Of a DNA stretch of 64,000 nucleotides, positions 11,666 to 24,903 are shown one piece after another. The notes beneath the pieces are model-generated. The model saw nothing but the letters and a program-made list of their open reading frames with translations, did not search any database and had not been told where the DNA came from. How positions within the stretch are numbered: position 1 is the first letter of the stretch; each line of letters starts with the position of its first letter. Position numbers and translations under genes: made by a program. Source of the stretch: Siniperca chuatsi (Eukaryota > Chordata > Actinopteri > Centrarchiformes > Sinipercidae); the NCBI RefSeq assembly GCF_020085105.1, contig NC_058057.1:24997082-25061081 (forward strand), written 5' to 3'.

Positions 11666-12076
11666 GCTTCAAACCATCCATCCATCCATCCATTTTCTAC
11701 CGCCGTTAGGTCGCGGGTGACTGGAGCCTATCCCAGTGACTTGGGCCTTAGGCAGGGCACACCCTGGACAGTGGCCAACTCTGTCGCAGGGGCGAACACA
11801 GACACAGACAAGGACAGACAACCATTCACTCACACATTCATTCAATACGGGCAATTTAGAGTTATCAATTAACCTACACATGCATGTCTTTGGACGGTGG
11901 GAGGAAGCCGGAGAACCCGGAGAGAACCCACGGTAACACGGGAGGACATGCAGACTCCACCCAGAGAGATTGTGTGATGTTGGTCCGGTCCGGGAATCGA
12001 ACCCACGAACCCACGATCTCCTTATTGGGAGGCAGGAGCTGTAGCCGCTCTGCCACCGTGCACCCTGCTTCAAACC
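11666..12076 (-). mobile_element. tRNA-derived SINE, minus strand, with 10-bp target duplication
   Basis: The element proper is 11,676-12,066 (391 bp), reading on the minus strand. It starts with a tRNA-like head whose B-box appears on the plus strand as GGGAATCGAACC, and it ends in a (GGAT)n tail, seen here as (ATCC)n. It is flanked by the direct repeat GCTTCAAACC at 11,666-11,675 and 12,067-12,076. The same site in gene D (near 36,691-36,705) contains one GCTTCAAACC and no insert, which is a clean empty site. The insertion therefore happened after A and D separated, or the D sequence derives from an uninserted copy. Confidence 0.9.
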
Positions 12077-14747
12077 AGCTGATGGAAATTCACTTTTTTT
12101 GTTCTATTTTGCGAAATTTCAAAAGATTTCTTCAAATTTGCTTGACAGTTAGATTAGACAATTAAGTTACGACTACGGCCTATTGGGAAAAAAAGTCTTT
12201 TTGGGTCCAAGCTCATTACATGACCCTCAATTCTGACTGTGGCCACTACGCTAAGGCTGCATTTAGTATTAGCATTAGTCGTTCAGCATGCCCTCGTTGA
12301 CTTCCCTGAGGAATCCCTGCTGCCATGACAAGTGTTGTTCCAATTGTCTGGAAAACTCAAGTGAACTTCGTGAGATCGACCCTCTGACCCTCTGGCAGTA
12401 ATGTGCATAAAACTCCTGTTGCCTAGGAAGAAAATTTCATTGATAGCTTGATATTTAACTGAAAAATGTCATATAACTAATTTTATATTTACTAAATTTA
12501 CTTGGATTGTTGTACTGTTCAGTTTAATGTGTGATTTCTTTATGCCCAACATTATTTGTAAATGCATGGAAAATTAGCTGTTTTGTAAGATATCATAAAC
12601 CCGTAGCAATAATAGTTATGATAATCATGATACAGATCACAAACAGAAGTGTCTAAATCAGAAACTGATGCAGCTAATTACAAACTGCCCACATATTGCA
12701 ATTATCCGCAGAAGACGCCTTTGCCTCATGAGTCTGCAGGTATTTCTGATGATTTGTAAAAAGCAGTATAGCACTGAGCCTACAACTGGCGGTCGATCTA
12801 TAATAGTTTGGGCTGAAAGTGTACAAGGGCAGGTGCGTTCCATTCAAATCCTCTGCTCCTCCCCCACCCACTTTCCCTCTTAAAACCAGGAAATGTAAAA
12901 GTGCCAGACTTCAGCAGCATACTTAAAAAAAATGTTTAGTTTTTGGTAATGACAAATTTTAAACAAATGCAAATGAATGTAGTAAAAAATAGCAGACGTT
13001 TAAAGATGGCAGTAAAATAAAGTCCTTGCCAGTCCAGGCAGGGTTTAACTGACGGGTTTCATTGTCAATTTTAACTTTCGGGGTTGACAGAGATATATTT
13101 TCAGCAGATCACTTCCCTACTTGTGACTGTCAATAGCCAGATGTTTTGAAAAGCTACTAAGCGTGGTCGGAACTCACATGAGAAAACGTTGATGTGTAAA
13201 AGATATGCTTGGCGGTGTCGCCAGTTAACTAGGCCGGGTCTACACTCTTCACAGGCCAATAGCAGAGTTCCCAGTAATTCTCTGTGAGTCAAAGTAGTGT
13301 AACATGTCAAAGTTTTGGATCAGATTTGTTTGAATAACTGCACTGATTCGTCTTCACCTGCAGGAATCTGGGATTACAAACAGTCACTTCCACAATGAAA
13401 ACCTTACGATGACAGTCATGAATCTGTTTGCTGCCGGCACTGATACAACAGCAGCTACACTGAGATGGGGACTTCTGCTGATGGCCAAGTATCCAAAGAT
13501 ACAGGGTAAGGAGCTTAAGACGCCCACAACAGTCCAAGCATCAATATGTGCTTTACCAACACAAACATCATCTTCATGAAAACAAAAACTTTTCATCTCC
13601 CAGATCAGGTCCAGGAGGAGCTGAGCAGGGTGATAGGAAGTCGTCTTCCAGGGTCACTTCATTAAGAAGGTCAGACTGAATGAAACGCCTAGCATGGAGG
13701 GTCCAACCTAACTTGGAAGAATGAATTAAATAGTCCGAAAATTGAGAAATCAATTAATAAAATTACATACTGAAATAATGATATTAACCTTTGGTGGCAG
13801 TTAAAGTTAAAATAAATAACATGAAATAAGTTTTTAATCTTTTTTTCCTAAAATGTATAGATTTGTATTTAAATGTGTTTGTACTTCTTTAATCAATTTT
13901 TAATCAATTTGAGGGAGTGAACATCAGGTCTGTACAGGCAAATATTAAAGTATTGATGCCTTTTCACACTTTAACTTGCCAACTTTCATTCTGTGTCAAC
14001 ATAAATCTGGTACAATTTTGGCACCGTTAACATTTAATCTTTCATAATGACACCTAATACACAGGTAGAGCTGTCCAGCCCACTGAGGTGCTGAATACTA
14101 CTTTACCTTAATATGCATTTTCATTTTTTTCTGTTTATTTTTTATTCACTGACATTCTAATTTCTTTTTCTAAGAAGTCCTGTTTGGTCCTCCAAACCCA
14201 TCTGCGTGATACAAAATGTGACAATAATTCCGAATGTAACAATTGATTTCTGGGCTCCGTGAAATATTTTTATGTAGTTTGAAAAGGAAACTATTGCTTT
14301 GCATATAGAAAGCTTTCGGTTTCTGTCTTGTCCACAGGGGACCACAGTGTATCCTCTCTTGACATCTGTCCTGTATGATGAGAGTGAGTGGGACAGGCCA
14401 CACACCTTTTATCCTGCCCACTTCCTGGACAAAGATGGGAAGTTTGTGAAGAGAGATGCCTTCATGCCTTTTTCTGCAGGTTGGTGAATTTAGCCATCAC
14501 TTCTTGATGTTCATTTACTTGCAGACGACATGAACAATTTCCTTTGTTGTGTCTCACAGGTCGCAGGATTTGCATTGGAGAAAGTCTGGCCAGGATGGAG
14601 CTCTTCGTCTTCTTCACCACCTTCCTGCAACACTTTCGTTTCTCTCCTGCACCTGGAGTTTCAGAGAATGAGCTGGATCTGACTCCACGTGTGGGCCTCA
14701 CCCTCAGCCCTTCATCCCATAAACTGTGTGCTGTTTCCTGTATATGA

Positions 14748-15466
14748 ACAGGAGAGCTTGAAAATGCTGCTTTGCCCACTGTCATGTCATTCAAATCAGT
14801 TATATTCAAGAGAGTAGCTTCTATAATTTCTACAGTGTCATATTCCATGTAGTGCAGCAGCACTGAATATATTCAATATCAATTAATTCACTTTCCAGTT
14901 ATTACTTCATATCATAAACTTGTAAATAAAATATAAGACCAATCAGCTGGTGTCTGACTATCCTGCCGTTAAACATTGAAATGGTATCCATAATCACTCT
15001 TACTGAGCCACATAAATACTTTGGCTTGACAGCAGACTGACAGTCAAGATTCAAATTCAACATTAAAAATCAAACCAGGCTTTCTTCACAGAATTAAAGG
15101 CTGTCTGTCTTCTTGAAACCATAGAAATATTGTTCAGAACTGAAAAAAACTGCCCTTAAACTAGATTATTCCATTCTCGTTGGATATTTTAAAGCTTTAC
15201 TATCTTTGTTACTGCTTTACTGTCCAGATAAAACTTTAGCGCAATTTGATTAATTAATTTAACCTCTGTACTCGCTGATTCAAATAAAACATAAACAATG
15301 AGTAAGATAAAATGGCTGTAAATTGATCTTTCAGTTATGAAACTATACATGACAAGGACAGCTGTGATATGGTTTAATTTATTTCTATATTATTTTACAC
15401 TAATTTTATGAACATTGATTTACTTTGTCAAACAATGATTTACCCCTCCTCCGTCCTCTCTTGCAG
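14748..15466. other. Spacer between gene A and gene B
   Basis: This 0.7-kb spacer carries the 3' UTR and poly(A) signal of gene A (AATAAA 14,925-14,930) and then AT-rich sequence leading to the gene B promoter. It is a shortened version of the spacers after C, D and E: it lacks a block of several hundred bp that they share (for example 40,165-40,490). No gene is visible. Confidence 0.8.
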
Positions 15467-15476
15467 CTAAATAAGA
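15467..15476 (+). promoter_or_regulatory. Candidate TATA-like element of gene B
   Basis: CTAAATAAGA lies about 90 bp upstream of the gene B ATG, at the position equivalent to ACATAAGG in genes D and E. It follows a conserved TCTTGCAGC stretch. This promoter class (B, D, E and pseudogene F) differs from that of A and C. Inference only. Confidence 0.38.
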
Positions 15477-15562
15477 CCTCTCTCTGCCAAAATACAAACA
15501 GAATTTGAGGCAGCAGGGCAGGAAATTCAGTTCACATAGTGGACACGATTTGTTTTTAAGTC

Positions 15563-18500
15563 ATGGGGATATCAGATCTTTTTCTCCAGTCCTCCAGTTC
15601 TGTCTCCCTGTTGGGGGCTCTGGTGGTCCTGCTGCTCGTCTACCTCGTCTCCTCCTCCTTCTTCAGCTCCCAGGCAGACAGGAAAGAACCTCCAGGACCC
15701 AGACCTCTTCCCGTGCTCGGAAACCTGCTGCAGCTGGACCTCAAGAGACCCCACAATAATTTTCTGGAGGTGAGCCATGGCCTGGAGAAGTCTTCTTTGT
15801 AGTTTGTTGTTTCTGCTGTCCAGGCAGCAACACACACTCCTAATAGCTCTCACCTTGTTTTCTTTCTCCTGTGTGTGTCTGTGAAATGAAAATGTAACTA
15901 CAGTGTTCCCCTTTTGTTAGTTTTCCAAGAAATATGGATCAGTGTTCTCTGTCCATTTGGGACCCAAGAAAGCGGTGGTCCTGGCTGGATACAAGACAGT
16001 GAAGGAGGCGCTTGTCAACTATGCTGATGAGTTTGGAGACAGAGATCCAATGCTAATTATGCATGAATTTAATCAAGGAAATGGTAAGGAAAGACAAAAA
16101 GAAGAGATCTTTTCCCCAGTCATTTTCTTATTCTGTTCAACTTTTAATGTTGACAGCCTTCAACCCTCGGTTGCGTATTGAATATATTTTGTTGAACTAC
16201 TTCATCTCAGGAGTTATATGGTCCAATGGTGATTCGTGGAAAGAGATGAGGCGCTTTGTCTTGACGAACCTGAAAGACTTTGGGATGGGCAAGAAGGCTT
16301 GTGAGGACAAAATAATTGAGGAATGTGACTACCTCATTGAAGTGCTTAAGAAATTCAAAGGTAAATGTCTTATTATTATAATCAACTATATGAGCAACAT
16401 TATTTGTAAAAAAACAAAACAAACAAAAAACATCATGATTTTAAGTGTTTCCTGTTTCCCTCGTTGCAGGAGAAGCTTTTGACACGACTCGACCAATAAA
16501 TTATGCAGTCTCTAATATTATCTGCTCCATGGTTTATGGCAGCAGATTTGAATATGATGATCCAGAGTTTGCATCCCTGGTAGATAACAGACATGGTCAA
16601 CTTCTGGGCTCGCCTTCAATACAGGTATCATTGTATATTTTTGTGAAGCTTTTGATTTCAGTACAGTGACTGAAATAATAAATAAGTAGCATATGAACAA
16701 TTGCACCTGGAATGAAGAAACTGTTTCATTTTTCTCTCTCCTAGTTAAATCTATGATAAATGTTAGGCTATTATAACAAATGACAGATATATATATATAT
16801 ATTTTTTTTTAAGGTGTACAACATGTTCCCGTGGTTCTGCAAATGGATTGCTAACAGGAAGGAATTCCACAGATTGGGTGCTGCCAGTACGAAACAGAAC
16901 ATAGAGCTGTTCAGTCGTTTGAAAGAGACCCTCAATCCACAGATGTGCAGAGGCTTTGTGGATGCCTTTCTGGTCCGAAAGCAAAATCTGGAGGTTGGAA
17001 AACCTATCTATGAATATTTGTACTTTGGTATATGAAGCTGAGGAATAGTGGGAATCTGTGTAAATGTTGCAAAGTATGTACACAGCATCCTGCTGCATCG
17101 CGTTCGTCAGCAGCCACGTTCGTAAGCAATACTAAGAAGTCGTGGACTCTTGGAAGATTAGCCAATTAGCTAAAATAGATCCAAATAAACCAAACCAAAA
17201 ACATAAGTAAGAGTATAAGAGTTCACAAGCATAAATATATGTTTGCAGCTCATTTAGATGTAGTAACAGATGCTTTATGGCTGTACTTAATATGACAACC
17301 TTTTGTTGCTTCTGACTTTCTGTCATCACTTATTTTAAATGTCAGTATAGTCGATCTCACAGCACAGCTGCTTGAGATCATTGTATGTCACACTGGCTAG
17401 AATGGCAGAGGATTGTCTCCATCAGCCACGACGGAGCAGAAATGCGTCCCAGCCTGATGCTGTGTACTTGGGTCATTAGGCCTTCCTGGTGGAGCTCCTG
17501 CCCTGCTGGAGAAAATAGCAGCTGGTGACCATACTAAGGATACCTAAAAGAGTCAGTATGTATACTCAAATATTTGAGTATACATACAACAAATTTGAAC
17601 TATTTGGAAAATTGAATAAAAATCTCACTTTGGGATTAGATTTGTTTCAAATTGAGTTGATAAATCTTCACCTGCAGGAATCTGGGATTACCAACAGTCA
17701 CTACCACTATGAAAACCTTCTGAAGACCGTCATGAATCTGTTTTCTGCCGGCACTGTGACAACAGCAACTACACTGAGATGGGGACTTCTGTTTATGGCC
17801 AAGTATCCAAAGATACAAGGTAAGGAGCTTAAGATATCCACAACTTTCATAGAAAAACCTACAGTGCATGCCAATGTGCAAATATTGTCTTCATAAAAAA
17901 GAAAGCTTTTCATCTCCCAGACCAGGTCCAGGAGGAGCTGAGCAGGGTGATAGGAAGTCGTCAAGTGCAGGTTGAGGACAGGAAGAACCTGCCCTTCACC
18001 AACGCTGTCATCCACGAGACACAGAGACTGGCCAACATCACCCCAGTAGCCATTCCTCACAAAACTACCCAAGATGTAACCTTCCAGGGTTACTTCATTA
18101 AGGAGGTCTGACTGAATAAAACACCTAATATGACCTCCACACTCATCTTCATGCTCTAACACAAAATGTGACAATTGTTACGTGTAGCAAGTATTTCTGG
18201 ATGTGAAATATTTTCATGGAGTTTGAAGAGAATACACATCACCTATGATAAAGAAAATGTTTTTCAGTTTCTGTCTTGTCCACAGGGGACCACAGTGTAT
18301 CCTCTCTTGACATCTGTCCTGTATGATGAGAGTGAGTGGGAGAGGCCACACACCTTTTATCCTGCCCACTTCCTGGACAAAGATGGGAAGTTTGTCACGC
18401 GAGATGCCTTCATGCCTTTTTCTGCAGGTTTGTGAGCTCATGCATCTCTTCTTGTCAATGTTCAGTCTACTGGCAGATGACCTGAAGCTTTTTGTTTTGT

Positions 18501-18700
18501 TCTCTCTTGCAGGTCGCAGGGCTTGTCCTGGAGAAAGTCTGGCCAGGATGGAGCTCTTCATCTTCTTCACCAACCTCCTGCAGCGCTTTCGTTTCACTCC
18601 TCCACCTGGAGTTTCAGAGGATGAACTGGATCTGACTCCACAATTACACCTCACCCTCGACCCCTTACCTCATAAACTGTGTGCTGTCCCCTGTATGTGA
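15563..18700 (+). CDS. cyp2k: CYP2K-type cytochrome P450 gene B (intact frame, altered I helix)
   Basis: Exons: 15563-15769, 15921-16083, 16211-16360, 16470-16624, 16814-16993, 17678-17819, 17921-18105, 18286-18427, 18513-18700. They join to a 503-residue protein. It has a hydrophobic ER anchor (about residues 15-32), the hinge PPGPRPLP, K-helix ETQR, WERP, and the heme loop [11 protein letters not shown] with Cys. Two oddities stand out. The I-helix proton-relay motif, AGTDTT or AGTETT in the other genes, is AGTVTT here, losing the acidic residue. Exon 4 is 155 bp rather than 161 bp, dropping two residues near the F helix where substrate-recognition site 2 lies in CYP2 enzymes. It could be an active enzyme with changed chemistry or one on its way to being lost. 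AATAAA signals are at 18820-18830. Trout CYP2K1 is known to oxidise lauric acid and aflatoxin B1; the substrates of this protein are unknown. Confidence 0.92.
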
Positions 18701-21700
18701 GGACGAGTAGGGTTTGAAAATGTAAAAAGTAGTTTAACAGTAGTGAAAATATTTAAAACCTCTGATGTGATTAAGAAAATGGCATTATGTTTTAGGTGCA
18801 ACAAGTGGATACTGTAGAAAATAAAATAAAATGCATTGTCAGCGAATGTTTTGAAGGCTAAGACACTAAGAAATAACTAAATATCCCACATCTGGACAAG
18901 TGTACTTTCATTCACTTGAAGGAATTTCTTTTTGTAAGCAAGCAATTGCCTGCAAGTTCGAGTGTTATGTTGCCTCAGTATAACCGGGTCTGGACTATGA
19001 GTGTTTCAACTTTTCAAGTATTTGGTGTTTGGCACCTTTCAGGCCACAAGCATGCAGGGCTCACCAACATGGTATGTTGGTATCGAGTAGAATTAAAGCA
19101 ATATGCATCATTATTCTCTCCAAATATTAAGCTATAGGTTACATAAAGCTGATAACATATCAATTGAAGAGGTGTTTTATTTTATTTACTGTTACTAATT
19201 GTATTGATGCTATGTGTAGGCTATACTATTTTGGCTTACAAGGGCAAACACACTGTAACTTAACCGTATAACGCCAGTTGTATCATATTTGCTACATGAG
19301 TTTCTGAGACCTCTACGTCATTAACAGGATCAATACTTTACTGAAAAACCTGTTGTATGCAATCTGACACAGGTCTTCTGCGCTCTGGTGGCTTATCCGT
19401 GCACTGCAGGCAGTAGTGGGCCTTTGAATCCTAATTCCAACATGGCTGCCGTCTTGTAGTGATTCACAAGCTTTTGGCAGGGAAGTCTCTGCTAATTTTG
19501 AAAAAGTTACAGTAAGAATAACATTTATAATGTTACTGATATTTCAATATGAATATTTACTGTATTGAAGAAACTATAATTACTTAATATTTCGTACCTT
19601 ATTTTATAGTAAAATTGTGTTGAAAATGTTTGTATCACATTTGATACAGCAGTAATATAAGGTAATAAATCCTTCATTTGTCATTGTATTGCATTTCATG
19701 ATGCATCTGCAGTATGCCTACCACAATGCCAAAAACACTGTTTTGATGATTTAATTAAACTAACACTGATTTTGCAGTGGACATCTCACTTCCCAGTCAG
19801 TAGAACTTGTGCAAACACAATCAAAATATGAGAAATGTCCAAGGCTTATGACCAGTGTCAAAACGACATCGACTTTGGAATACAAAACTCACCTGGTTTT
19901 GGACTCCACTAATTTGAGAGATAGTATCAGAAAAGACAAAATGGGATGTTGATCTTTTAAGGTGTACTAACTTTGGTGGGAGTTTCTGTAATAAAGAGTA
20001 ATAAAAAGTTTCTGTAATAAAAATTGTATTTTCCAGTACACTAATGGCCAGCAGTTACTACTACTTCGAACTTTTTCTGTGAAAGTTGGACTCACATTTC
20101 ATTACATATCAGCCATGTTCTTCAATCTGATTTAGATTATGAAATATCTTGTGTGTGAAGTTGACATGTTGGTCTGATGGTGGCACTAAAGTACAGGAGA
20201 AGGGCCACTGACCAAACATCAGCATTCATTCACTGGGGCCACATATATCCACAGAGCAAATTTCATGTCAACGTGGCCTTTTGTTGTTAAGCTATGTTCT
20301 AGTCCAATGTGTTGGACAGAATGACATCACATCACAAAAATACACAAGATAAAACATCACCAGTATAACCAATCAGCTTACCTACAATTCTAGTGTATTC
20401 TGCTGTAGCTGAATCATCTTCTCTACTTAGTCAGTGTGTGTCTCATACAGCTACATGTTGGAGAACAAATATTAGTACATATAAGGTACAAGTGTAACGT
20501 TGTACAAGGTGCAGTGTGTGATCTCACCGTGTCCTGACTGAGTCACTGCAGAGTTTAAGCTCAGGCCCCGCACAAATACAGTCTAGTTACAGTTTTGTAT
20601 TTACAGCAATTGTGTACTAAAACAGAATAATAGTATGACCACAGAAAATTCTACAATATATACAGGTTTGTACTGAAAAGTCATAATTCTACAAACATTT
20701 GAATATTCAGTTTTTAAACTCACCATGTTTTCATCCATCTGTGTTTTGTTCTCTAAAGAGGCAAACGAGAGTTGACTTTAGCTTCTAAGTTTATAAAAGC
20801 TTCTTTGTTAACCATCCTGGTTAAACAACTGTTTGATGTCACTGATTATAAAGCAAAGGAACGGATTATAAGGCATATGTTTCTGCTTTTAAAACAGAAT
20901 TTGAACCATTTCTATAAGTACTGCTTTTACCCTTACAAGACAATGCAATGCAGTATCGAGAAAACTCTTATTTTCTTTAGATAGGAAAACAGACAGGATT
21001 CATGATGTTTGACAGCACACATGAACAGACAAGTCAAACTCCTCTCCCACCAGAATTTGACTCCTGATGTCCATGGTGGGAAAGAACGCACAAGTTGGTA
21101 TTTTACTGGTCTGAGACCTGCTGGTTCCTCATTGTATCTTCGAATTTTTTCTCAGAGATCTGAAGGGGAAGTGTTTTGGTGAGAATGTGGTTAACAGCAG
21201 CAGCAGCAGTACTCTGGAGGTTTTACCCTCTAATGATGACCAGAGAAACGTCAGAAACACACTGATGAGTGTCCTCACTGAACTGTTTTGAAACACCTGA
21301 GCATCAAGCACCCACAAACCATTTTTTTTCACATCTGAAGAAGCATTTTCATGTTGTCTAAAATAAAATGGTTCGTTACGAGGAGCCAGAACAGTGCACT
21401 GTGTTGTCCAAGTTTGTTTGACGTTACTACTTCCACTGTGTTTGGGAGGATTTTCATGCCATACACACTCTGCGGAGATCGATTAATACTGTCTGAGACG
21501 TGTTTTAAAGTATATTACACTACAGTATTATGTGCAATCACCTCTAAATATAGATTGGGTGATGTGATTCTTCTTCTCATGTCATTTTGGTTGAATTTTG
21601 TGGTCTGTGACCCACAGGTTCCTTATCGTAGCTTTGTCGTAAGAACTCAGGCGGAAGTGTTTTGGTGAGAATGTGGGTAAAACAGCAGCAGAGCGCTGAA

Positions 21701-22805
21701 GGTTTTACCCTCTGACGATGACCAAATAAGCATCAGAATGACGTCTCATGGGAACAGAGGCCCCTTTTGAGTTATTTTAAAACCACTTTCATCCTGCATT
21801 TATTTCTACACAGGAACCGGGGTTGCAAATTAGCTTCAGCTAGATGCCCTCAATACATTACATCTGTTGCATTGCTTTTCCTTATGTAACAATGCTGTAT
21901 GGTCACAAAAAGTGACATTTTAATACATCTGAAACCAGAAATTCTGCTCTCCATGTTTTTCTCTCTGTGTCCTCTCTAATGAACTAACGGTTCCTCACTG
22001 AGAAACACGTCTATTTTTGTAATGAGATGTTGCATCATAATCGTTGCTTAATTTAGTCAATGCCACTTAGTCAGTGGTATCACTCTGTAAGTGGTTATTG
22101 AGGTGTTAGGGACAGTTTCTTATTGCAGCTTTACTTTGTGTTGAAAGATTCAGGGAAATCTTTTGGCGTGAACATTCTTCAGAAAACTTATGCATCAACC
22201 ATTTAGCCATTAAGCTGGCAGGAACAATCTGTGTTTTGTGGGACAAAAGACAAACTATTTACTAGAGGTGAAATGTCTGATCTTGAGCAAGAAAATCCTA
22301 AACAGGATTTGATTTGCCCTGATGGCCCTAAAGACACATACAGACATCTCATTTTATTTCATTTTATGTATTTATTGCACTCCATGTGGAGGGTCGTCTG
22401 TGGTGTCAAAGAAAGTGATTAATTCATTTTAAGGTAACCTGCCTTGGATTTATGTGTTAAAATACAAAGGACAAATGTACAATTTAAACATGATGCATCA
22501 GAGTACTTCATAAATATGCAATTTACAGTTATCAGTCAGAGCTTCCAGCTTGCTGCATGTTATGACACATGTTCAAAAATGTATTTCCCCCTGTGCTTTT
22601 TCCCTCTCTGGACTTTGCCTATATGCAGTAGTTTGTTTATGTTTGTGTAACATTAATGCTGTGTTGTGATTTGAAGCAGCAGCTCCGACACAAAATAATT
22701 AGATAGGGAATTCAGATAAGAATATAAGCTGGATCATATTCATCAGAATCATAATGCTGAATGAATATGAGGTTTGATACTTTCAGCTTAAAATGATGTC
22801 GATAA

Positions 22806-22951
22806 TGAAGAGCTCCATCCTGGCCAAACTTGCTCCCAGACACATCCTGCAACCTGCGAGAAAGAACGAATGAAAAGCTTCATTTCATCTGCGAGCAAAA
22901 GGAACAATACGCGATGCCTAAGCTCACAGGCAGGAAAAGGCATAACTAACT
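22806..22951 (-). pseudogene. Inverted CYP2K exon 8/9 relic, second copy
   Basis: Duplicate of the relic at 6020-6165. On the minus strand it shows a decayed exon 8 end, intron 8 and the first roughly 55 bp of exon 9 up to the ARMELF codons. Almost no change separates the two relics, in line with a recent 10-kb duplication. Confidence 0.83.
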
Positions 22952-24267
22952 TTTACTTGACTAACTTTTTAAAAGTTGTGTAAAAAATGTCTTTGATAGG
23001 CTGGACTGAAGTAATCATTTTAAAACACATCAAACTTATTAACTTGCATCAAAGATAATGCTGGATGAAAGGTGACAGAGAACAAAGTTAAAGGACTGCT
23101 TCATATCTTTTTTGTGATGATCTTTGCCCCCAATGGAACAACTTGGTTTGTGTTTAGCAAAAGGCTTTTTCTATGTAAACTCATGCTCGATAAGCTATAA
23201 ATTTGATCCATTAAAGTTTATCATTTACCAGGGTTTACAGTATCTAGGTAAAGGATACATCTGAGATTGTGTGTGTATGTACATGAGGTGTGTGTGTGTG
23301 TGTGTGTAAATATCATGTTGTATACCTGTACATACATGGCCATAAATCCTCGTCTCATCCTAGTTCCTGTCATATCGACACTAGCAGTAAGCAGGATGGT
23401 AACTGTTGCTAAAAGCTTTCCATTGTGTCAGTGAGAGTTCAGGTTCCCAGATTCCTGCACATTAAGATGTAGTTCAATGTAAAACATGATGCATAAAACA
23501 TTATTAAAAAAATAAGTCACTGATCACAGATGGATAGATTAAGCGTTCCATCAGCTAAACTACAGTTATTTAAAGTCCATTTTTACCACATATTCACACC
23601 CATAATTAAAGAAGCTGAGTTGAATTAGTATTAGCAATTAGCATTTTGGGTGTCTCAATGAATAAGTATTGAAGCTACAGACATAGTCAATTTATTAAGT
23701 ACACCTAGCTAAATCTAATACAACAATTCTACAACACATCCTGCCATCTTGAAGGTTTTCATGTTCAGTTTTTGTTAAAACTGTTTGAGTGTTCATTCAA
23801 CTTCATAGCTATTTTCAGTTGTTTTGCCCACCCTTACAGTGAGTACTTAGTTTCCTCCATGACTGATCTTATTACCTATTGCTAGATTATGTATGGAACC
23901 ATCAGGTTATTAGTTTCACTAATGTAACAATCAAAAGGCATTATTGTGTAGAAGATAATGGTGGATGTCCTTTTGAGTGCAACTCATGCACAGTGCAGCA
24001 TCCTGAGGAGCCTACAGGCAAAGTGAGAACATGCAAACTCCACATAGAAAGTCCTAGAATCAAGAATCAACCTATAACACTTCAAGGGTGAGACAGCTAA
24101 CCAATGAACCGTGCCACTGTTTTCTTGTCAATGTAACTGAAGTCATTCAGCTCCTTCGCTCCACATGTTTGTAGTGTAAGCATATCTGCTTTCCAAGAAG
24201 TCATTCAATTGATTCAGAATGCTGCTGTCCATGTTATAACCAAGCAGCAACCTCCCGGGCTGAAAAA

Positions 24268-24903
24268 TTAAGTCAATGCGGAAGTGCCAAAAACTGTAGT
24301 TCCTCGCATGGCCACTTGAGGCTGGCCCCAAAAGTGAGTCAATCCCCATAAACCCCCATGTTAAAATGTCCAACAGAAATAAACATGCTTACAGCCTGGT
24401 ACAAAAAACAGTTTTGGTTTCTATAGCTAATTGTGAATTTTTATATAACTCACCCGTTTAAATTATATTAAGGCTTAAAGTTATGCATAATTAAGGGAGA
24501 GGCTGTTTTGAGTGACAGGTGGGTGCCATCACAAGTGGCTAGCCGCAGCAACCAAGCTTCCTTCGGTCCACCCACGCTCCACCTCTTTGCCCATTTTTGG
24601 ATTAGCCGGGAGTTAGGTGGAGTCAGGCACTGCCAAGATGGCGACGGCTGGAGCCACCACACTGAGCTTCACAATGGCTCTTCAGAAACCTATGGGTGAC
24701 GTCAAGGAGACTACATCCATGTTTTATACAGTCTATGGTTATAGCTTATAATAGCAAATATAACTGTACTCCGGTTTTAAGTGTCTCCTCTAAGGTATAT
24801 ATTGGACATGATTCTACTGGTGTGTTCAGAACAAATGCAAAGCGAATTTTTCGTGTGGCGCAATTACATACAAAGTCAGTGCAAAGACACAAATAGGCAC
24901 GAA
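24268..24903. repeat. Interspersed-repeat-like DNA missing from the other copy
   Basis: Two stretches (about 24,268-24,645 and 24,790-24,903) are absent from the left copy near 7,470-7,640. The first carries wording I associate with dispersed fish repeats, including GAGTGACAGGTGGGTGCC and the flanking GGTGACGTCAAGGAGAC. The second resembles the edge of a PIF/Harbinger-type DNA element (GTGTTCAGAACAAATGC). Since adjoining parts of the same repeats remain in the left copy, deletion there is likelier than insertion here. The family names are tentative. Confidence 0.5.

Larger units (their letters stand above)
9662..14747 (+). pseudogene. cyp2k: CYP2K-type cytochrome P450 gene A, broken by a deletion in exon 7
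   Basis: Nine exons: 9662-9868, 10009-10171, 10290-10439, 10537-10697, 10815-10994, 13364-13505, 13604-13669, 14338-14479, 14560-14747. Eight have the usual family lengths and all splice sites look normal. Exon 7 is only 66 bp, against 185 bp in the other genes. A 119-bp deletion lies between two GTCGTC words, removes the ETQR (ExxR) motif and shifts the frame, giving a stop at 13663-13665. The predicted product of about 354 residues lacks the K helix and the heme-ligand Cys, so it cannot be an active P450. Skipping exon 7 would not restore the frame. The N-terminal membrane anchor, the proline-rich hinge PPGPRPLP and the I-helix AGTDTT are intact. AATAAA is at 14925-14930. The intact remaining exons suggest recent inactivation. 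Intron 5 carries two SINEs. Confidence 0.9.

Noticed and set aside
18214-18654. 146-codon minus-strand frame across gene B exons 8 and 9
   Set aside because: It is the antisense shadow of true exons and recurs opposite the same exons in other copies.
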